Origin: Clonostachys chloroleuca | Taxonomy: Eukaryota > Ascomycota > Sordariomycetes > Hypocreales > Bionectriaceae | Direction of reading: 5' to 3' | Assembly (NCBI GenBank): GCA_037952775.1 | Contig: JBANAY010000004.1 | Coordinates: 992,001 to 1,056,000, forward strand | Length of the DNA stretch: 64,000 nucleotides | In this document: one piece after another, positions 11,917-22,418 of the stretch | Layout of the letters: each line of letters begins with the position of its first letter | Position numbering within the stretch: position 1 is the stretch's first letter | The notes under the pieces: model-generated | Database searches by the model: none | What the model saw: only the letters and a program-made list of their open reading frames with translations | Told to the model about the DNA's origin: nothing | Translations under genes and position numbers: made by a program

Positions 11917-13479
11917 TTACGGGTCTAGGATAGTAGGAATGTATTGCTTCTCTTCATTCAGGTCCGAGGCAAAGGATGATCTCTTGTTCCAGCCATCTTG
12001 TGAGACTCCCCCGTCATCGAGCCACTGAATTTCGGCCTTGACCCCCAACATCAGCATCTTTTGGAGTTCGTGTCTCATTTCAGCAACTTCCTGGCTTGAT
12101 TCATCGGTTGTAATAATCGCTTGTATCCTTCTCAGTGTCCCACGTACCAGTTGTCGGTCTCTGACCGAGAGTTGGGCACTGGGTTCTCTGCAGGAGGTGG
12201 ATGAGATCGAGTCGCCTACGGAATCACCACCTCGAGAAGAATGTGCTTGCTCCTGATGAGTTATTCGTTCAAGATATGATTGTACTGGTTGCGAATTACG
12301 GGACCCTAGGATATGTCTCGTCTTGATCCCGATCCAGTGCGCTTTAAGATACGTCGGCGACGGTAGTCGAGAAAGGCCCCATCGATAGCACCTCAAGATG
12401 TTGACACCATCAGGATCGTAATCCACGAGGACTAAGATTGGAACATTCGGGTTACTTCGCTGAATGATATGCAGAAATGACCACGTCAACAAATCAGGGT
12501 ATCCCTTGCCCTATGATCCTGATTAGCGCTTGTCTCTCGATTTGGGAGACTGGCACCTCTACCGTGACGAGAAGGCCAAGCCCAGCCGCCGATGTTCGCC
12601 AGAATTGTGTGGACACGAGAGATCTAAACACGGCCTGATAATTGTTAGAAAGATACAGCGTAGATATACGTGTTTTCTCAACCTACATCCTTCTCTATGA
12701 CTAGTATCCACTTGATGTTAGAAGTGTTGACACTAGCAATTGCGGTTGACAATGGAATTGATGAGCCCTATTCAAACTGGTCAGGATCATTCCCATGGTA
12801 TTTAACTTCCGTAGTGGATGCTTACAAGGCGATTGTATGACGCATCAATCGAAGTACCATCTTTCAAATAAACTGTCGCTTGTCCAGCTACAAGACCTTT
12901 TGAGGTGGCGACCTGTTCCGGTCAGTGACTTCCTTAGGTGGAATTGACGATTGCAGGGTATTACTATATTCAAATCTTCACGGCCGATACCAAGAGTCAA
13001 TGCTAAACAGTCCACTAGCTCATCTACCCGAGCTTGTGTGCCAAATAGCTCCTGGTTCTGGTAGAAAATGTGTCTTGCGATGAATTAGAGGCGCAAGCTA
13101 TGGCGTGGATGATGGAGCAAACCTCTTGGTTAAGATTTCATTGGAAACCAAAGCGTCATGAGAAAGTTGGAGGATGAGTAGAACTCTCGCTGAAAGTTGT
13201 GAGAACCAGGACGCATCGATATGGTTGGGGCGTCATACTAAATTTGGTTGCTTCGTTCTGGCTCCGACCTGGAAAACAGAGCCGCTCCTAGCGAGGCTCT
13301 CCGGTGCCGCGCCGAGGGTCGCATATGAAGTTAATAGTCAACTCTTCTTTCCTGATGATGCTTTCTACAATAGATTCAAAGATGCCTTCGATTTGTGCAA
13401 TAAGACTGCCAGGATTCGGAGCAAGGCCGGCCCCAGGGAAGGTCCTGCTTCCCGCAGCAACTGCCCATCTCTGCGGCAT
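11917..13479 (-). CDS. spo11: SPO11-type meiotic recombination endonuclease, with in-frame TAG
   Basis: Seven exons on the minus strand: 13479-13239, 13189-13123, 13073-12965, 12912-12826, 12767-12687, 12634-12563, 12510-11917; six introns of 49-58 bp in consistent phase. The reading runs NPGSLIAQIEGIFESIVES, FPGRSQNEATKF, LQLSHDALVSNEILTKR, then HIFYQNQELF with the catalytic tyrosine (second aromatic of the IFY), ATSKGLVAG, the Toprim glutamate in LVIEKD and the acidic pair VDYDPDG. This is Spo11, which makes the breaks that start meiotic recombination. Codon 64 (13288-13290) is TAG, in frame with both flanks and not removable by a plausible intron. It lies in the variable linker before FPGRS. 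The true N terminus may lie in an unseen upstream exon. Either a nonsense allele or a base error. Confidence 0.85.
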
Positions 13480-14202
13480 CTATACGATTAAGGTTTCGGG
13501 ATGCGTGTTCGGGGTACGAAACAATGGATGGCAATTACCTACCCAGGTTGTAGGTCGTGATGAGGGTTGGAAAAGCGAGAAGTACCTAAGGTACCTAGGT
13601 AGGTGGCCCTTGTAGTCAGTCTTTTAAGGGAAGGAGACATCAAGGCCAAATGTGGGCTGCGCTTTCCCTTGAACCCCAAGATATCTAGGTGCCGTAGGTG
13701 CTTGCCTCACATGCCAATACCAAGTATCTACCTAGGTATCTCTCTAAGATACCGCTGCCTTATTTTCAGATAATCGGCTGAAAGGGGCCTCAAAATTGTC
13801 CTTATTAAAGCTCTTCAAGTCTGGCAAGCAAATTTCTCCGTCATCTTAGCCACCTATTTTAACCATTTAGCTCAAGGAGGCATGCTATTCAGTAAGTTAC
13901 AGTCAGGTTGTGGCCGTCGTTACCTAAGGTGTAGCGCGGCTGGCAGTAATCGCAAAGTCGAGAAGGTACGAGTTCGGTTGGCAATGCCATGACATGGACT
14001 TATTCCATTGTGTGAATTTTGGCTGGCAAGTCAGGATGAATTTGGGAATGGTGCAGCGTTAAGCCTACAAACAGGTGAAGCAATACCCCCCAGAATCAGA
14101 AAAATCGTGGTGTACGAGAGGAGGTTTATTCTCAAGGACTGTACCATCGTTGCTGATCCCTTCACAAGGAAGAATCTGTAATTGTCGTCAAAGCATCAAG
14201 TT
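13480..14202. other. Intergenic with TAGGTACC-type tracts
   Basis: Gene-free. It holds tracts built from GGTACCTAGGTAGG-like units near 13583-13606 and 13726-13742, in partly inverted orientation. Such degenerate tracts are common between genes of Sordariomycetes. Confidence 0.5.
13583..13742. repeat. Dispersed GGTACCTAGGTAGG-type tracts, partly inverted
   Basis: The left tract reads GGTACCTAGGTAGG; the right one (CTACCTAGGTATC) is close to its reverse complement over about 13 bases. They could be a weak inverted pair or just independent copies of a common degenerate motif. Confidence 0.4.
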
Positions 14203-14295
14203 GGAGTTTTAGCTCAGTTGGGAGAGCGTCAGACTGAAGTTCGACTTCAGTCCATTGACATCTGAAGGTCGTGTGTTCGATCCACACAAACTCCA
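14203..14295 (+). tRNA. tRNA-Phe (GAA) with intron
   Basis: Acceptor stem GGAGTTT (14203-14209) pairs with AAACTCC (14288-14294), discriminator A at 14295. The D arm GCTC...GAGC, the anticodon stem TCAGA/TCTGA and the T arm GTGTG-TTCGATC-CACAC are all present. The anticodon GAA is at 14236-14238. A 20-bp intron (about 14240-14259) follows position 37; inside it CTTCAG can pair with the anticodon-loop CTGAAG, the anticodon-intron helix used by the tRNA-splicing endonuclease. One subunit of that enzyme, SEN2, is encoded 8 kb away. Confidence 0.96.
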
Positions 14296-14304
14296 CTTTG
14301 TTTA

Positions 14305-14309
14305 TTTTT
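14305..14309 (+). terminator. Likely RNA polymerase III terminator of tRNA-Phe
   Basis: A run of five T residues ten bases after the mature 3' end of the tRNA, as expected for Pol III termination. Confidence 0.6.
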
Positions 14310-15098
14310 GCCCTTTAGCTCAGCATCATGAACATCACGAATGCTCTACTTGTCTAGTAAGTAACTCTTTTTCTGTTTACCAAACTACCTGTTAGGAGAT
14401 ACTCGAGTTACCAGCACCCCAGGATATCTGAGGTACGAAAGGAAAAGGCTGGGTTAACCCAAACAGCTAGATGGAAATATTTTGAGGCCACATGCGACGT
14501 GACAATTACCCGTGTATAGGTACCTCATATAAACAAAAAGAGCCATTCCCAGTGTTTAATAGAAGGTTTGTACCAACACCTCGCAGCTACAGTCACGAAG
14601 GTAGAAAGAACCTCAAGGTATTTCTTGATTTTGACTGTCCAATTTGAGATCCCATAGCGTCTGTTTGACCTGTCAGTGGAGAGGATACGGGAGGTAATAA
14701 CATCGGAAAGCGAAAGACGAAAAAGAAAAGATTTGCGCTCAAGCAACCAATCAGATACCTCTTGTCCCGACCATTCGCATTCAATTCAGGGGTTGCAGCA
14801 AATAGAAGTCCCAAATTGGAGATGCCGTCGTAATCGTGTAGATTTCGACGCTGAAGGGTAGCATTGGTGGGCACTACAGGTGCTGAGCAGCGCTCGGAGG
14901 GGGCCGGATCCGGGGTGGAGAGGTGGGTTTTTCTCCGGACGTGCAGCAGTGGGTGGGTGGGTAATTTACAGAGCGCCCAGCTAGGATTGATGTGATTGAT
15001 TGATCTCGCCTACTTATTAGACCGCCACGCCAGTCTCGTCTTTGCCTCCTCTTCATGTTCCAATTGCTTTCCGCCTTACAAGCTCAGCCTTGACGACC
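14310..15098. other. Upstream region of ERG7
   Basis: Between tRNA-Phe and the ERG7 start codon. No coding sequence was recognised; overlapping ORFs at 14525-14874 are on opposite strands and have no domain. Confidence 0.5.
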
Positions 15099-17511
15099 AT
15101 GACGAAAGCTACCGGACGGGAGGAGGAAGCTCCTCTCCTGCGAAAGCGCGGTGCCGACGACCAGCACGCCCCTCCAAAGCGGCCCAAGCTCGAAGCTAAG
15201 ACCGACGTTACAAGATGGAGGTTGAAGGACGACGACAGCCGCCATACCTGGCATTACCTGGAGGACGAGAAAGCTGCCAGCGAATGGCCCCAGAGCTACG
15301 CTGAGAAGTACTACCTCAATCTGCCTTTGGTACATATATCCTACCCGCCCCTAATCTCGGGAGCTGTTGGACTCACCATATCTTCTTTTCTCTAGGGCCT
15401 CCCTGATCTTCCCACCGCCGCTACGCCCAAAGAATCTGCAGAGAACGGCCTCACATTCTTCGAGAAGCTCCAGCTTCCATCCGGCCACTGGGGCTGTGAA
15501 TATGGCGGCCCGATGTTTTTGCTGCCAGGCATTGTCATCGCCTGGCACGTCACCAAGACGCCAATTCCATCCGCGTACGCGACCGAGATCAAGAACTACC
15601 TTACTGCACGAGCGCACCCCGATGATGGTGGATGGGGTCTACATATTGAGGGAGAGAGCACCGTCTTCGGTACGACTCTGAACTATATCGTCCTCCGACT
15701 TGTTGGTGTCGACCCTGAGGACCCTATGATGGTCAAGGCCCGAGGAACCCTTCACAAGCTTGGGGGAGCTGTCTACGGACCACACTGGGCAAAATTCTGG
15801 ATGGCAGTACTGGGAGTCGTCCCCTGGGACATCGTCAATCCTGTACCCCCTGAAATCTGGCTCCTCCCGGACTGGGTGCCCATTGCTCCCTGGAGATGGT
15901 GGATTCACATCCGGCAAGTTTTCCTGCCGATGGGTTACATCTACTCGAAAAAATGGAGCTGTGAGGAGGACGACGTGATTCGTGGCCTAAGAGAGGAGCT
16001 CTTTGTCCAACCACATGCTGAAATCAATTGGGCAAGTCACAGAAACAGCATTGCGCCCGGTGACAATTACCACCCCAAATCCTGGCTCCTGAACTCGGTA
16101 AATTGGCTACTGGTTAATATCTGGAATCCATATCTACGAACGAAAACCATCAAAGACAAGGCCGAGGCCTGGGTCAGCGAACTCGTCGACATGGAGGATG
16201 CGAATACCGGTTATGCATGTCTGGCCCCAGTCAATGCCCCAATGAACACAGTAGTATGCTACATCCGTGACGGGCCTGACGCATTTACCGTGAAGCGCCA
16301 TATTGAGCGTTTCCAAGAATACCTCTGGATGAAGGACGAGGGAATGCTCTGTAACGGGACGAATGGCGTCCAATGCTGGGACACGGCGTTCTTGATTCAG
16401 GCCGTCTTCGAGGGGGCTTCCAAAATGATGAAAGATACCGTCCCATGCTCCTCAAGGCCCTTCATTACTTGGAGAGACAGCAGATCCGCGAAGATTGCGT
16501 GGACACTGAGAAGTGCTACCGACAGCAACGAAAGGGCGGCTGGCCTTTCAGCAACAAAGACCAGGGCTATGGTGTTAGTGACTGTATCTCCGAGGCCTTG
16601 AAAGGCATCATTCTTCTCCAAAAGGTGGGCGGGTTCCCAGAGGTACTGGAGGATCAGCGTATCTACGATGCCATCGATACACTGCTATTATACCAGAACC
16701 AGGATACCTTTGGGCTATCTTCCTACGAACGTCGCCGTGGAGGCACTTATATGGAGATGCTAAACGCTGCCGAAGTGTTTGGTAACATCATGGTCGAGTA
16801 CGACTACCCTGAGTGCACTACGGCGTGCGTGACAGCGCTCTCTCTCTTTCACAAGCATTGGCCAGACTATCGTGGCGATGAGATTGTGAAATTCATCAAG
16901 CGAGCAACAGACTGGGTCAAATCGAACCAGCGTCCTGACGGCTCTTGGTACGGCAGCTGGGGCATTTGCTTCACGTATGCAACCATGTTCGCCTTGGAGA
17001 GTCTTGCGAGCGTCGGGGAGACCCATGAAAACAGTATTTTGTCTAAGAATGGTTGCGAGTTTCTGCTATCCAAGCAGCGAGAAGATGGAGGGTGGTCAGA
17101 AAGCTACAAGGTATGTGAGCCCGTTTTTCCCCAGTTATTTCCAGCAATTAACCAAGATGCAGGCTTGCGAGACCATGAAATGGCATGAGCATCCTTCCGG
17201 GTCGCAAGTGGTCATGACAGCCTGGGCTTTGATCGGCCTGATGGAAGCTGAATATCCGCACGTGGAGCCTCTTAAGAAGGGCATCAAACTCATCATGGAT
17301 CGTCAACAGTCTAATGGCGAGTGGAAACAAGGTAAGTAAAGTAAACCTCGGCCAGATTCCATGTTGAACGGATCTAATTCGGACCCCAGAAGCAATTGAG
17401 GGCGTGTTCAATAAGTCCTGCATGATTTCTTACCCGAACTATAAATTCACATTCACCATTAAGGCCTTGGGTATGTTTGCGAAAAGATACCCGAACGTCA
17501 AAATTGAATAG
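15099..17511 (+). CDS. erg7: Lanosterol synthase (oxidosqualene cyclase), one frameshift
   Basis: Four exons: 15099-15329, 15396-17110, 17163-17331, 17390-17511, with introns of 66, 52 and 58 bp. The ATG at 15099 is preferred over an upstream in-frame one at 15042. The enzyme cyclises 2,3-oxidosqualene to lanosterol on the ER membrane, the first sterol of the ergosterol route. Visible are [36 protein letters not shown] with the catalytic Asp, the QW-type repeats [13 protein letters not shown] and DGGWSESY, and [15 protein letters not shown] near the end. The frame breaks at a G5 run (16412-16416): VFEG is in one frame and [13 protein letters not shown] in the next. One extra G restores VFEGGFQNDE, the family spacing, and 745 residues. 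Since ERG7 is essential, a base-call error is more likely than decay unless a second copy exists. Confidence 0.93.
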
Positions 17512-18327
17512 CGAGCGTTGTAATTTAGAAGACAACCATATAAAATAATTACCTACGCGGGTGAGGGGCGTTTTCAAACAGTGGCCTAGCAGAGGTCTAA
17601 CAGGCTTAACTAAGCCTGCTAAGCCTAAAACACAGCGCCTTCTGGGTAATAAGCTGTTTTAGTGATCTAACGTTCCTTCCTCTACAGAATATTCCCTTAA
17701 CAGCCTGAAGATGTTGCAGCAGAGTTATAGTAGGAACAAGCTTACCAGTAAGTACCTACCATATCCAGATAATATGAGTATATGCCTGTATTGAAAAACG
17801 CCTCTGTCTGAAAACCCCCCTAACACGGGTAGGTAATCAAAGCTTAATTTAAGTGTTACAGTCTTACTGGTCTTATGCCGTAGCCTACCTTCAATAGGAT
17901 GTAAAGCCTGGGCACTCTAAAATTTAGCACGTTGCCTGCATAGCTTTGTCTCCTTACTGTGATCAAGTAAAGAGGCGCCTAAACAGGAAAGTATCCTTGA
18001 TAAATCTCGCCCTGCATAAAGAGGCTATTAGATTCGGCCAGTTTCCATCCGGATCTTCTATTACTTGTTGGGCCAGCTTTGCTTCGCCTTGACCACTCAG
18101 TTGGCGAGTTTGGACTCCCCCTCCACAACAAATAATATAGGCGTCAAGTTAGGCAGCCTCCGTAAGCCACTCTCAGCCTCACCCCACCATCAACCCAACT
18201 CATTGTTACCCAGGCCTTTTGGCTGCTTGAGGTTTCTTCTCTTCCACCTTCGATCATTTGATTTCTCCATTCATAGTATTCCCCAGCTTCAAGGCTCATA
18301 ACTTTGAGAAGTTTGGGCCTACCCAAC
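17512..18327. other. Intergenic between ERG7 and SGT1, holds a MITE-like element
   Basis: 3' flank of ERG7 and promoter of SGT1. It contains the inverted-repeat element described separately at 17552-17833 and then sequence with no recognised feature. Confidence 0.6.
17552..17833. mobile_element. MITE-like element with 30-bp terminal inverted repeats and TA flanks
   Basis: The left arm 17552-17581 (starting CCTACGCGGGTGAGGGGCG) and the right arm 17804-17833 (ending CACGGGTAGG) are reverse complements at 25 of 30 positions. Both are flanked outside by TA (17550-17551 and 17834-17835), the target duplication of Tc1/mariner and pogo-type elements. The 282-bp body has no ORF, so this would be a non-autonomous copy. 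It begins 40 bp after the ERG7 stop codon and may lie in its 3' UTR. Whether related full-length elements exist cannot be judged here. Confidence 0.7.
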
Positions 18328-19838
18328 ATGTCCCACATCACGCTTGCCCAGCAGGGCATGGCCGCCGTCGAGAACAAAGCCTGGGATGAGGCCATCACCA
18401 AGCTCTCCACGGCGCTCGAGCAGTCCGCCAACCCGGGCTGGCTCATCGGCCGCTCCAAGGCCCTCGTCGCCGTCTCGCGCTTCCGCGAGGCCCTCGAGGA
18501 CGCCGACCTCGCCTGGCACTCAGCGTTCCAGCGCAACAAGCGCGACCTCATGATTGAGGCCCACTACCGCCGCGCTGTCGCCTACTTCCGCCTGGGCGAG
18601 TTCGCCAACGCCGACTGCTGCTGCGTCTACTCGATGCGCCTCGCTAAGGGCAAGTCGGCCGTGGAGAAGGAGGACCCCGTCAAGGACCTCAAGGACGAGG
18701 CGGGGCGGTGGGCCGTGACCGCCCAGCAGGTGAAGGACGAGATCGCCACGGACGAGTTCAACCAGCAGTCCAACTCGGGTTCCCTAGTCGAGGCGACTCA
18801 GGCGGCCGGGGAGTCCGTCAAGCAATGGCGCCGTGCCAGCACTTTCCGCCTCCAGGCCATCTCTCGCCTCCAGAAGCTGCCGGAGGATGACCCCGCCAGG
18901 ATCGCCACGGCGACTCTGCAGCCACCCAAGAAGGCTCTCGCCAAGTTGGGCGGGGATGAGAAGAAGAAGGCTGGCTCCAAGGCTGCTGGATCATCCGCCG
19001 CTGCTGCTCCTGCCGTGGCGAAGCCTCAGGTTCCGGCCGATACGCCTGTGCGCCTGCAAGACTTCCAGAACGACTCAACCATGTCCGTCACCATATTCTC
19101 CAAGGGGGTCAACAAGGAGAAGCTCCAAGTCGAGTTCCTTCAAAAATCGGTCCGTCTTGACCCCATCATCTACCCAAGCGGAGACGAGAAGGCTTTCAAG
19201 CTCAGCCTCTGGGGCGAGATCGACACAGCCGCTTCCAAGTACACCGTCACCCCCAGCAAGGTCGAGCTCAGCTTGAAGAAGAAGTCACCCGGCAAATGGC
19301 CCCAACTTAAGGGTGAGGGCAGCGAGGATAAGCCTTCAGCGGAAGAGAAGATGGCCGAGGCCCGCGAGAAGGAAATGTGAGTTTGCTCTGTATCATTTCT
19401 CCCTTTTCTTTATACTAATTTGGAATTTGTAGTCTCGAACACTTAAAGGAATCACGTAAGAAGGCGATGGACGAGGCCGACGAGGAAGCAGCCGAGAAGG
19501 AGAAAGAGAAGGCCGAAGTGCCAACCACAGCCCCGGTCGAAGAGAAGGAGGCCGAGAAAGCACCTGCCGCCTCTAGCGGGCCATCATACCCCACGTCTTC
19601 CAAGAGCGGCCCCAAGAACTGGGACAAGATTGAGGGCGTCGACTCGGATGAGGAGGAGGGAGACGTCAACATCTTCTTCAAGAAGCTGTACAAGAACGCC
19701 ACCCCCGAGCAGCAGCGGGCTATGATGAAGAGTTTCACGGAGAGCAACGGCACCAGCCTGAGCACTGACTGGAACGACGTCAAGGCACGCAAGGTCGAGA
19801 CTGTGCCCCCCGATGGCGTTGAAGCCAAGAAGTGGTAG
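18328..19838 (+). CDS. sgt1: SGT1 co-chaperone (TPR, CS and SGS domains)
   Basis: Two exons, 18328-19376 and 19433-19838, with a 56-bp intron; product 484 residues. The ATG at 18328 (MSHITLAQQGMAAVENK) is the first true ATG; the frame only extends upstream through a TTG. Domains in order: an N-terminal TPR region (LAQQGMAAVENKAWDEAI, SKALVAVSRFREALEDAD, HYRRAVAYFRLGEFANAD), an Ala/Lys linker, a CS domain from about residue 240 (DFQNDSTMSVTIFSKGVNKE... LSLWGEID... VELSLKKKSPGKWP), and a C-terminal SGS domain (GPKNWDKIEGVDSDEEEGDVNIFFKKLY ... ending DGVEAKKW). Sgt1 works with Hsp90 and Skp1 in kinetochore and ubiquitin-ligase assembly. Part of the acidic, Lys/Glu-rich second exon may be disordered. 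The gene is intact. Confidence 0.94.
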
Positions 19839-20124
19839 TTCAGGAATTTGTTTGCCCGCCACTTGGGGTCGTCTTCTATGAGTAACGAAGTTTAAATGGT
19901 GGCTTTCAAGAGGGATTGCAAGGAACGGAATTCAGTGTGCGATATCAAACGACGCTCTTGATGAGCTTGAAGATTCTGTCCGGCACCTACAAAAAAGCCT
20001 CGTATGGAGGTGTAGCTAGGAACTGAGAAATCGTAGCAAAATAATTGAAATGAGAATATGAACAAGCGCTCCATCTATTCCAATTTACTAGTCTATGCTA
20101 ATTTTCCCGGACAGTCCAGCCAAC

Positions 20125-21825
20125 TCATCTGAAAGAAGGGCCTTGTTGCTGCAACCGTGACCTCGCCCTTTCAACCGCCCTGTGCTCCTCCGCCCGGCTC
20201 TTCGTCTGTATCCTGCGGAGCCTGTCCAGTAGCTGCGTGTACCAGTCCGTGGCCACCAGCTCGGCCTCCGTCTCGCCGGGATTCCACAACGCACGCCGGG
20301 CCCAGAGCGGCTGCGCGTGCGTCTCGGGCGCGTAGCTCGCCCTGCTGATGAAGTCCTCGGGCGAGATGTACGCCCCGCGGAGCCACCGGCTACCACCGCC
20401 CGCGGCGTCGAACGCCTTGCGGCCGTGCAGCACGCGCATGTTGTCGAAGAAGACGGCCTCCCCGGGCTCCATCTTCGTCTCGTACATGGCCGACTCCTCG
20501 TTGACCAGGGCCTCGAAGATCTGCGCGCCCTCGATCCAGCGGTTCAGGTCCCGCCCCCCGCCGCGGAACGGCTTCTGGAAGGGCGGGCTCCAGTAGACGC
20601 CGCCGTAGACCTGGGTCGAGGACGTGTTGGGGTTGAGGACCTGGCGGGCGCGCATGTACCGGTGGCCGTACTTCTCGTAGCCGTACAGGACGTTGGTCTG
20701 GGTCAGGTTCTTGATGGGGGCCTGGTCGCGGAGCGCCCACATCATGCGGCCGACGCGGTCCGCGTCGCTGAACAGGGACTCGCCGCCGCTGCAGGAGTTG
20801 TCCATGCAGTGCAGGACCTGAATCTTGGGGGGCGGCTGGAGGTAGAGAAGGTCCTGGTGCAGGCCGAGGTAGCCGCTCGTGTAGGCGACGTTCTCCGCGT
20901 TCGGCTTGGCCCGGACGTCAAAGGTGCGGCCATAGAAGGTCTCGCGGATGTTGGCCATGCGGGTCGTGATCTCAACAATGGAGTTCTCGTCGCGGGGCAC
21001 GTTCTTGAGGAAGACGATGCCCAGGCGCACGAGATCCTGCACGACGTCCCAGAAGGCGCCTTCGCCCTTCATGTACTCGTGGTAGTCGATCTTGCGAACT
21101 TTTCTCGAGATGATATCCGCGTCCCAGTGCTCGAGGCCGAAGCGACGCTGGAGCTGGAACATTCTGGGATTGATGGGCTCCGTGCCGCGTGAGAAGTGGT
21201 TCCGAATCCACTCCCAGGTGAGGGTGATTACATGGCTATCTTCGGTACTATGGGAGAGATCACCAAAAGTACTGACGACAACACCGACGTCTGTCTGCTC
21301 GACATGCTGTATCTTGATCCAGGTAGGCACCTGTGAGGTGGCGAACGACTTCTGGCCGGAACTCGGATCGACGCACCTGGGGCATTGGCACCCATCCCGC
21401 AGCTGCGTGGCCTGGAACTCAAACCCCTTTTCGCTCTCGTCGACAACATACAGGCTACTGTCATGCCATGAGACCTGGAGGGCCTCGCCGTTCTGGGCGT
21501 CCACATGCATGGGCAGACTCCGTGCTAGCCTGGGGATGTTCAACTGACGCCCCCTCCATTTAGAGCGAGGAGCCGGTGGCTGCGCATCAACCTCGACCTG
21601 GCCGGGCTCCTCCTTCTCGATTGCATCCTCCTGATACTGCGGAGACGATCCGGAGGTATGTCTGTTGGGGCTAAGTCCAGAGGTGTGAAAACGGTTGCAA
21701 GGCTGGAAGGTAACCGCGTCTGCCGCTCCGATTGATGGCCTTGAAAACACACGGTGACTCTGCGCAAAACATGCTGCGGCTAGTCTAGGGTGTGAAGAAA
21801 TAAGTCTGCGGGTTGCGACGCGCAT
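20125..21825 (-). CDS. Gamma-butyrobetaine dioxygenase-like protein (TauD/TfdA family)
   Basis: Single-exon, GC-rich gene; 566 residues from the ATG at 21825. The frame extends to 21873 only through a TTG. The first 50 or so residues (MRVATRRLISSHPRL) look like a mitochondrial presequence. A small N-terminal DUF971-type domain follows (LQVSWHDSSLYVVDE) with the Cys cluster CQCPRC that binds zinc in gamma-butyrobetaine hydroxylase. The catalytic domain shows the iron ligands H-x-D in GLHQDLLY (about 323 and 325) and the distal His in RVLHGRKAF (about 467). The family uses Fe(II) and 2-oxoglutarate; members act in the last step of carnitine synthesis or on trimethyllysine. Which of the two cannot be settled from motifs alone. 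A 291-codon antisense ORF (20317-21192) is a shadow of high GC content. Confidence 0.85.
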   Translation of the reverse strand: MRVATRRLISSHPRLAAACFAQSHRVFSRPSIGAADAVTFQPCNRFHTSGLSPNRHTSGSSPQYQEDAIEKEEPGQVEVDAQPPAPRSKWRGRQLNIPRLARSLPMHVDAQNGEALQVSWHDSSLYVVDESEKGFEFQATQLRDGCQCPRCVDPSSGQKSFATSQVPTWIKIQHVEQTDVGVVVSTFGDLSHSTEDSHVITLTWEWIRNHFSRGTEPINPRMFQLQRRFGLEHWDADIISRKVRKIDYHEYMKGEGAFWDVVQDLVRLGIVFLKNVPRDENSIVEITTRMANIRETFYGRTFDVRAKPNAENVAYTSGYLGLHQDLLYLQPPPKIQVLHCMDNSCSGGESLFSDADRVGRMMWALRDQAPIKNLTQTNVLYGYEKYGHRYMRARQVLNPNTSSTQVYGGVYWSPPFQKPFRGGGRDLNRWIEGAQIFEALVNEESAMYETKMEPGEAVFFDNMRVLHGRKAFDAAGGGSRWLRGAYISPEDFISRASYAPETHAQPLWARRALWNPGETEAELVATDWYTQLLDRLRRIQTKSRAEEHRAVERARSRLQQQGPSFR

Positions 21826-22418
21826 GGCGATGGGCCGACCACCTTTTCTGCGAGAGTCGCAAAGGTTTTTCAAGAGTAAGCTGGGAGGGGACGAGGGAAA
21901 ACAATTATTCGATCGATAAAATACATGTGTCCAAACAAAGACAAAAGAAAGAGTCGAGCAATTGGGTAGCCGCGGTCCCGAAGCCTCGGCTCAGTGTGGT
22001 CAGAGGTCGTCGTTCGGCTTGTCTGTTCTCATGCCGTCTCCATGAGAGATGGAGACTCGCGTGGATTTGGCCCAATGGAGATTCGCTCGCTTGTCTGTTT
22101 TCCCCCCTCCACATCTTCACTGTCTCTCCTGCACCACCCGCTCACCCGACACCCTAAAATTCCCTCCATTTCCACGTCTATGCACGGTGATGGGGAAAAT
22201 GCGTTCATGTGATCATATATTGTATTTATGGGTATCCCATATTTCATGCGTTTTACATGTGCGCTACCTTCATCAAGTGAAGGCGATACCTCCTCACACG
22301 AGTCGCCGTCTCTGAGGAGTCTTCCTCCACGGCTAGCTATATAATATACACAACTCCGCCAGTTTGCTCAGAGATAACCACTTAGGTAAGCCTTCCAAAC
22401 CATCGTAATACCAAGCCG
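21826..22418. other. Intergenic, upstream of the dioxygenase gene
   Basis: Lies between the dioxygenase start and the SEN2 stop, both on the minus strand. No feature was recognised. Confidence 0.5.

Noticed and set aside
16405..16420. Programmed ribosomal frameshifting in ERG7
   Set aside because: No known case in the family and no slippery heptamer with downstream structure; three other genes show the same G/C-run defect, which fits base-calling error better.
20317..21192. 291-codon plus-strand ORF
   Set aside because: Lies antisense inside the GC-rich dioxygenase gene; Val/Leu/Ala/Glu-rich with no domain, a typical shadow frame.
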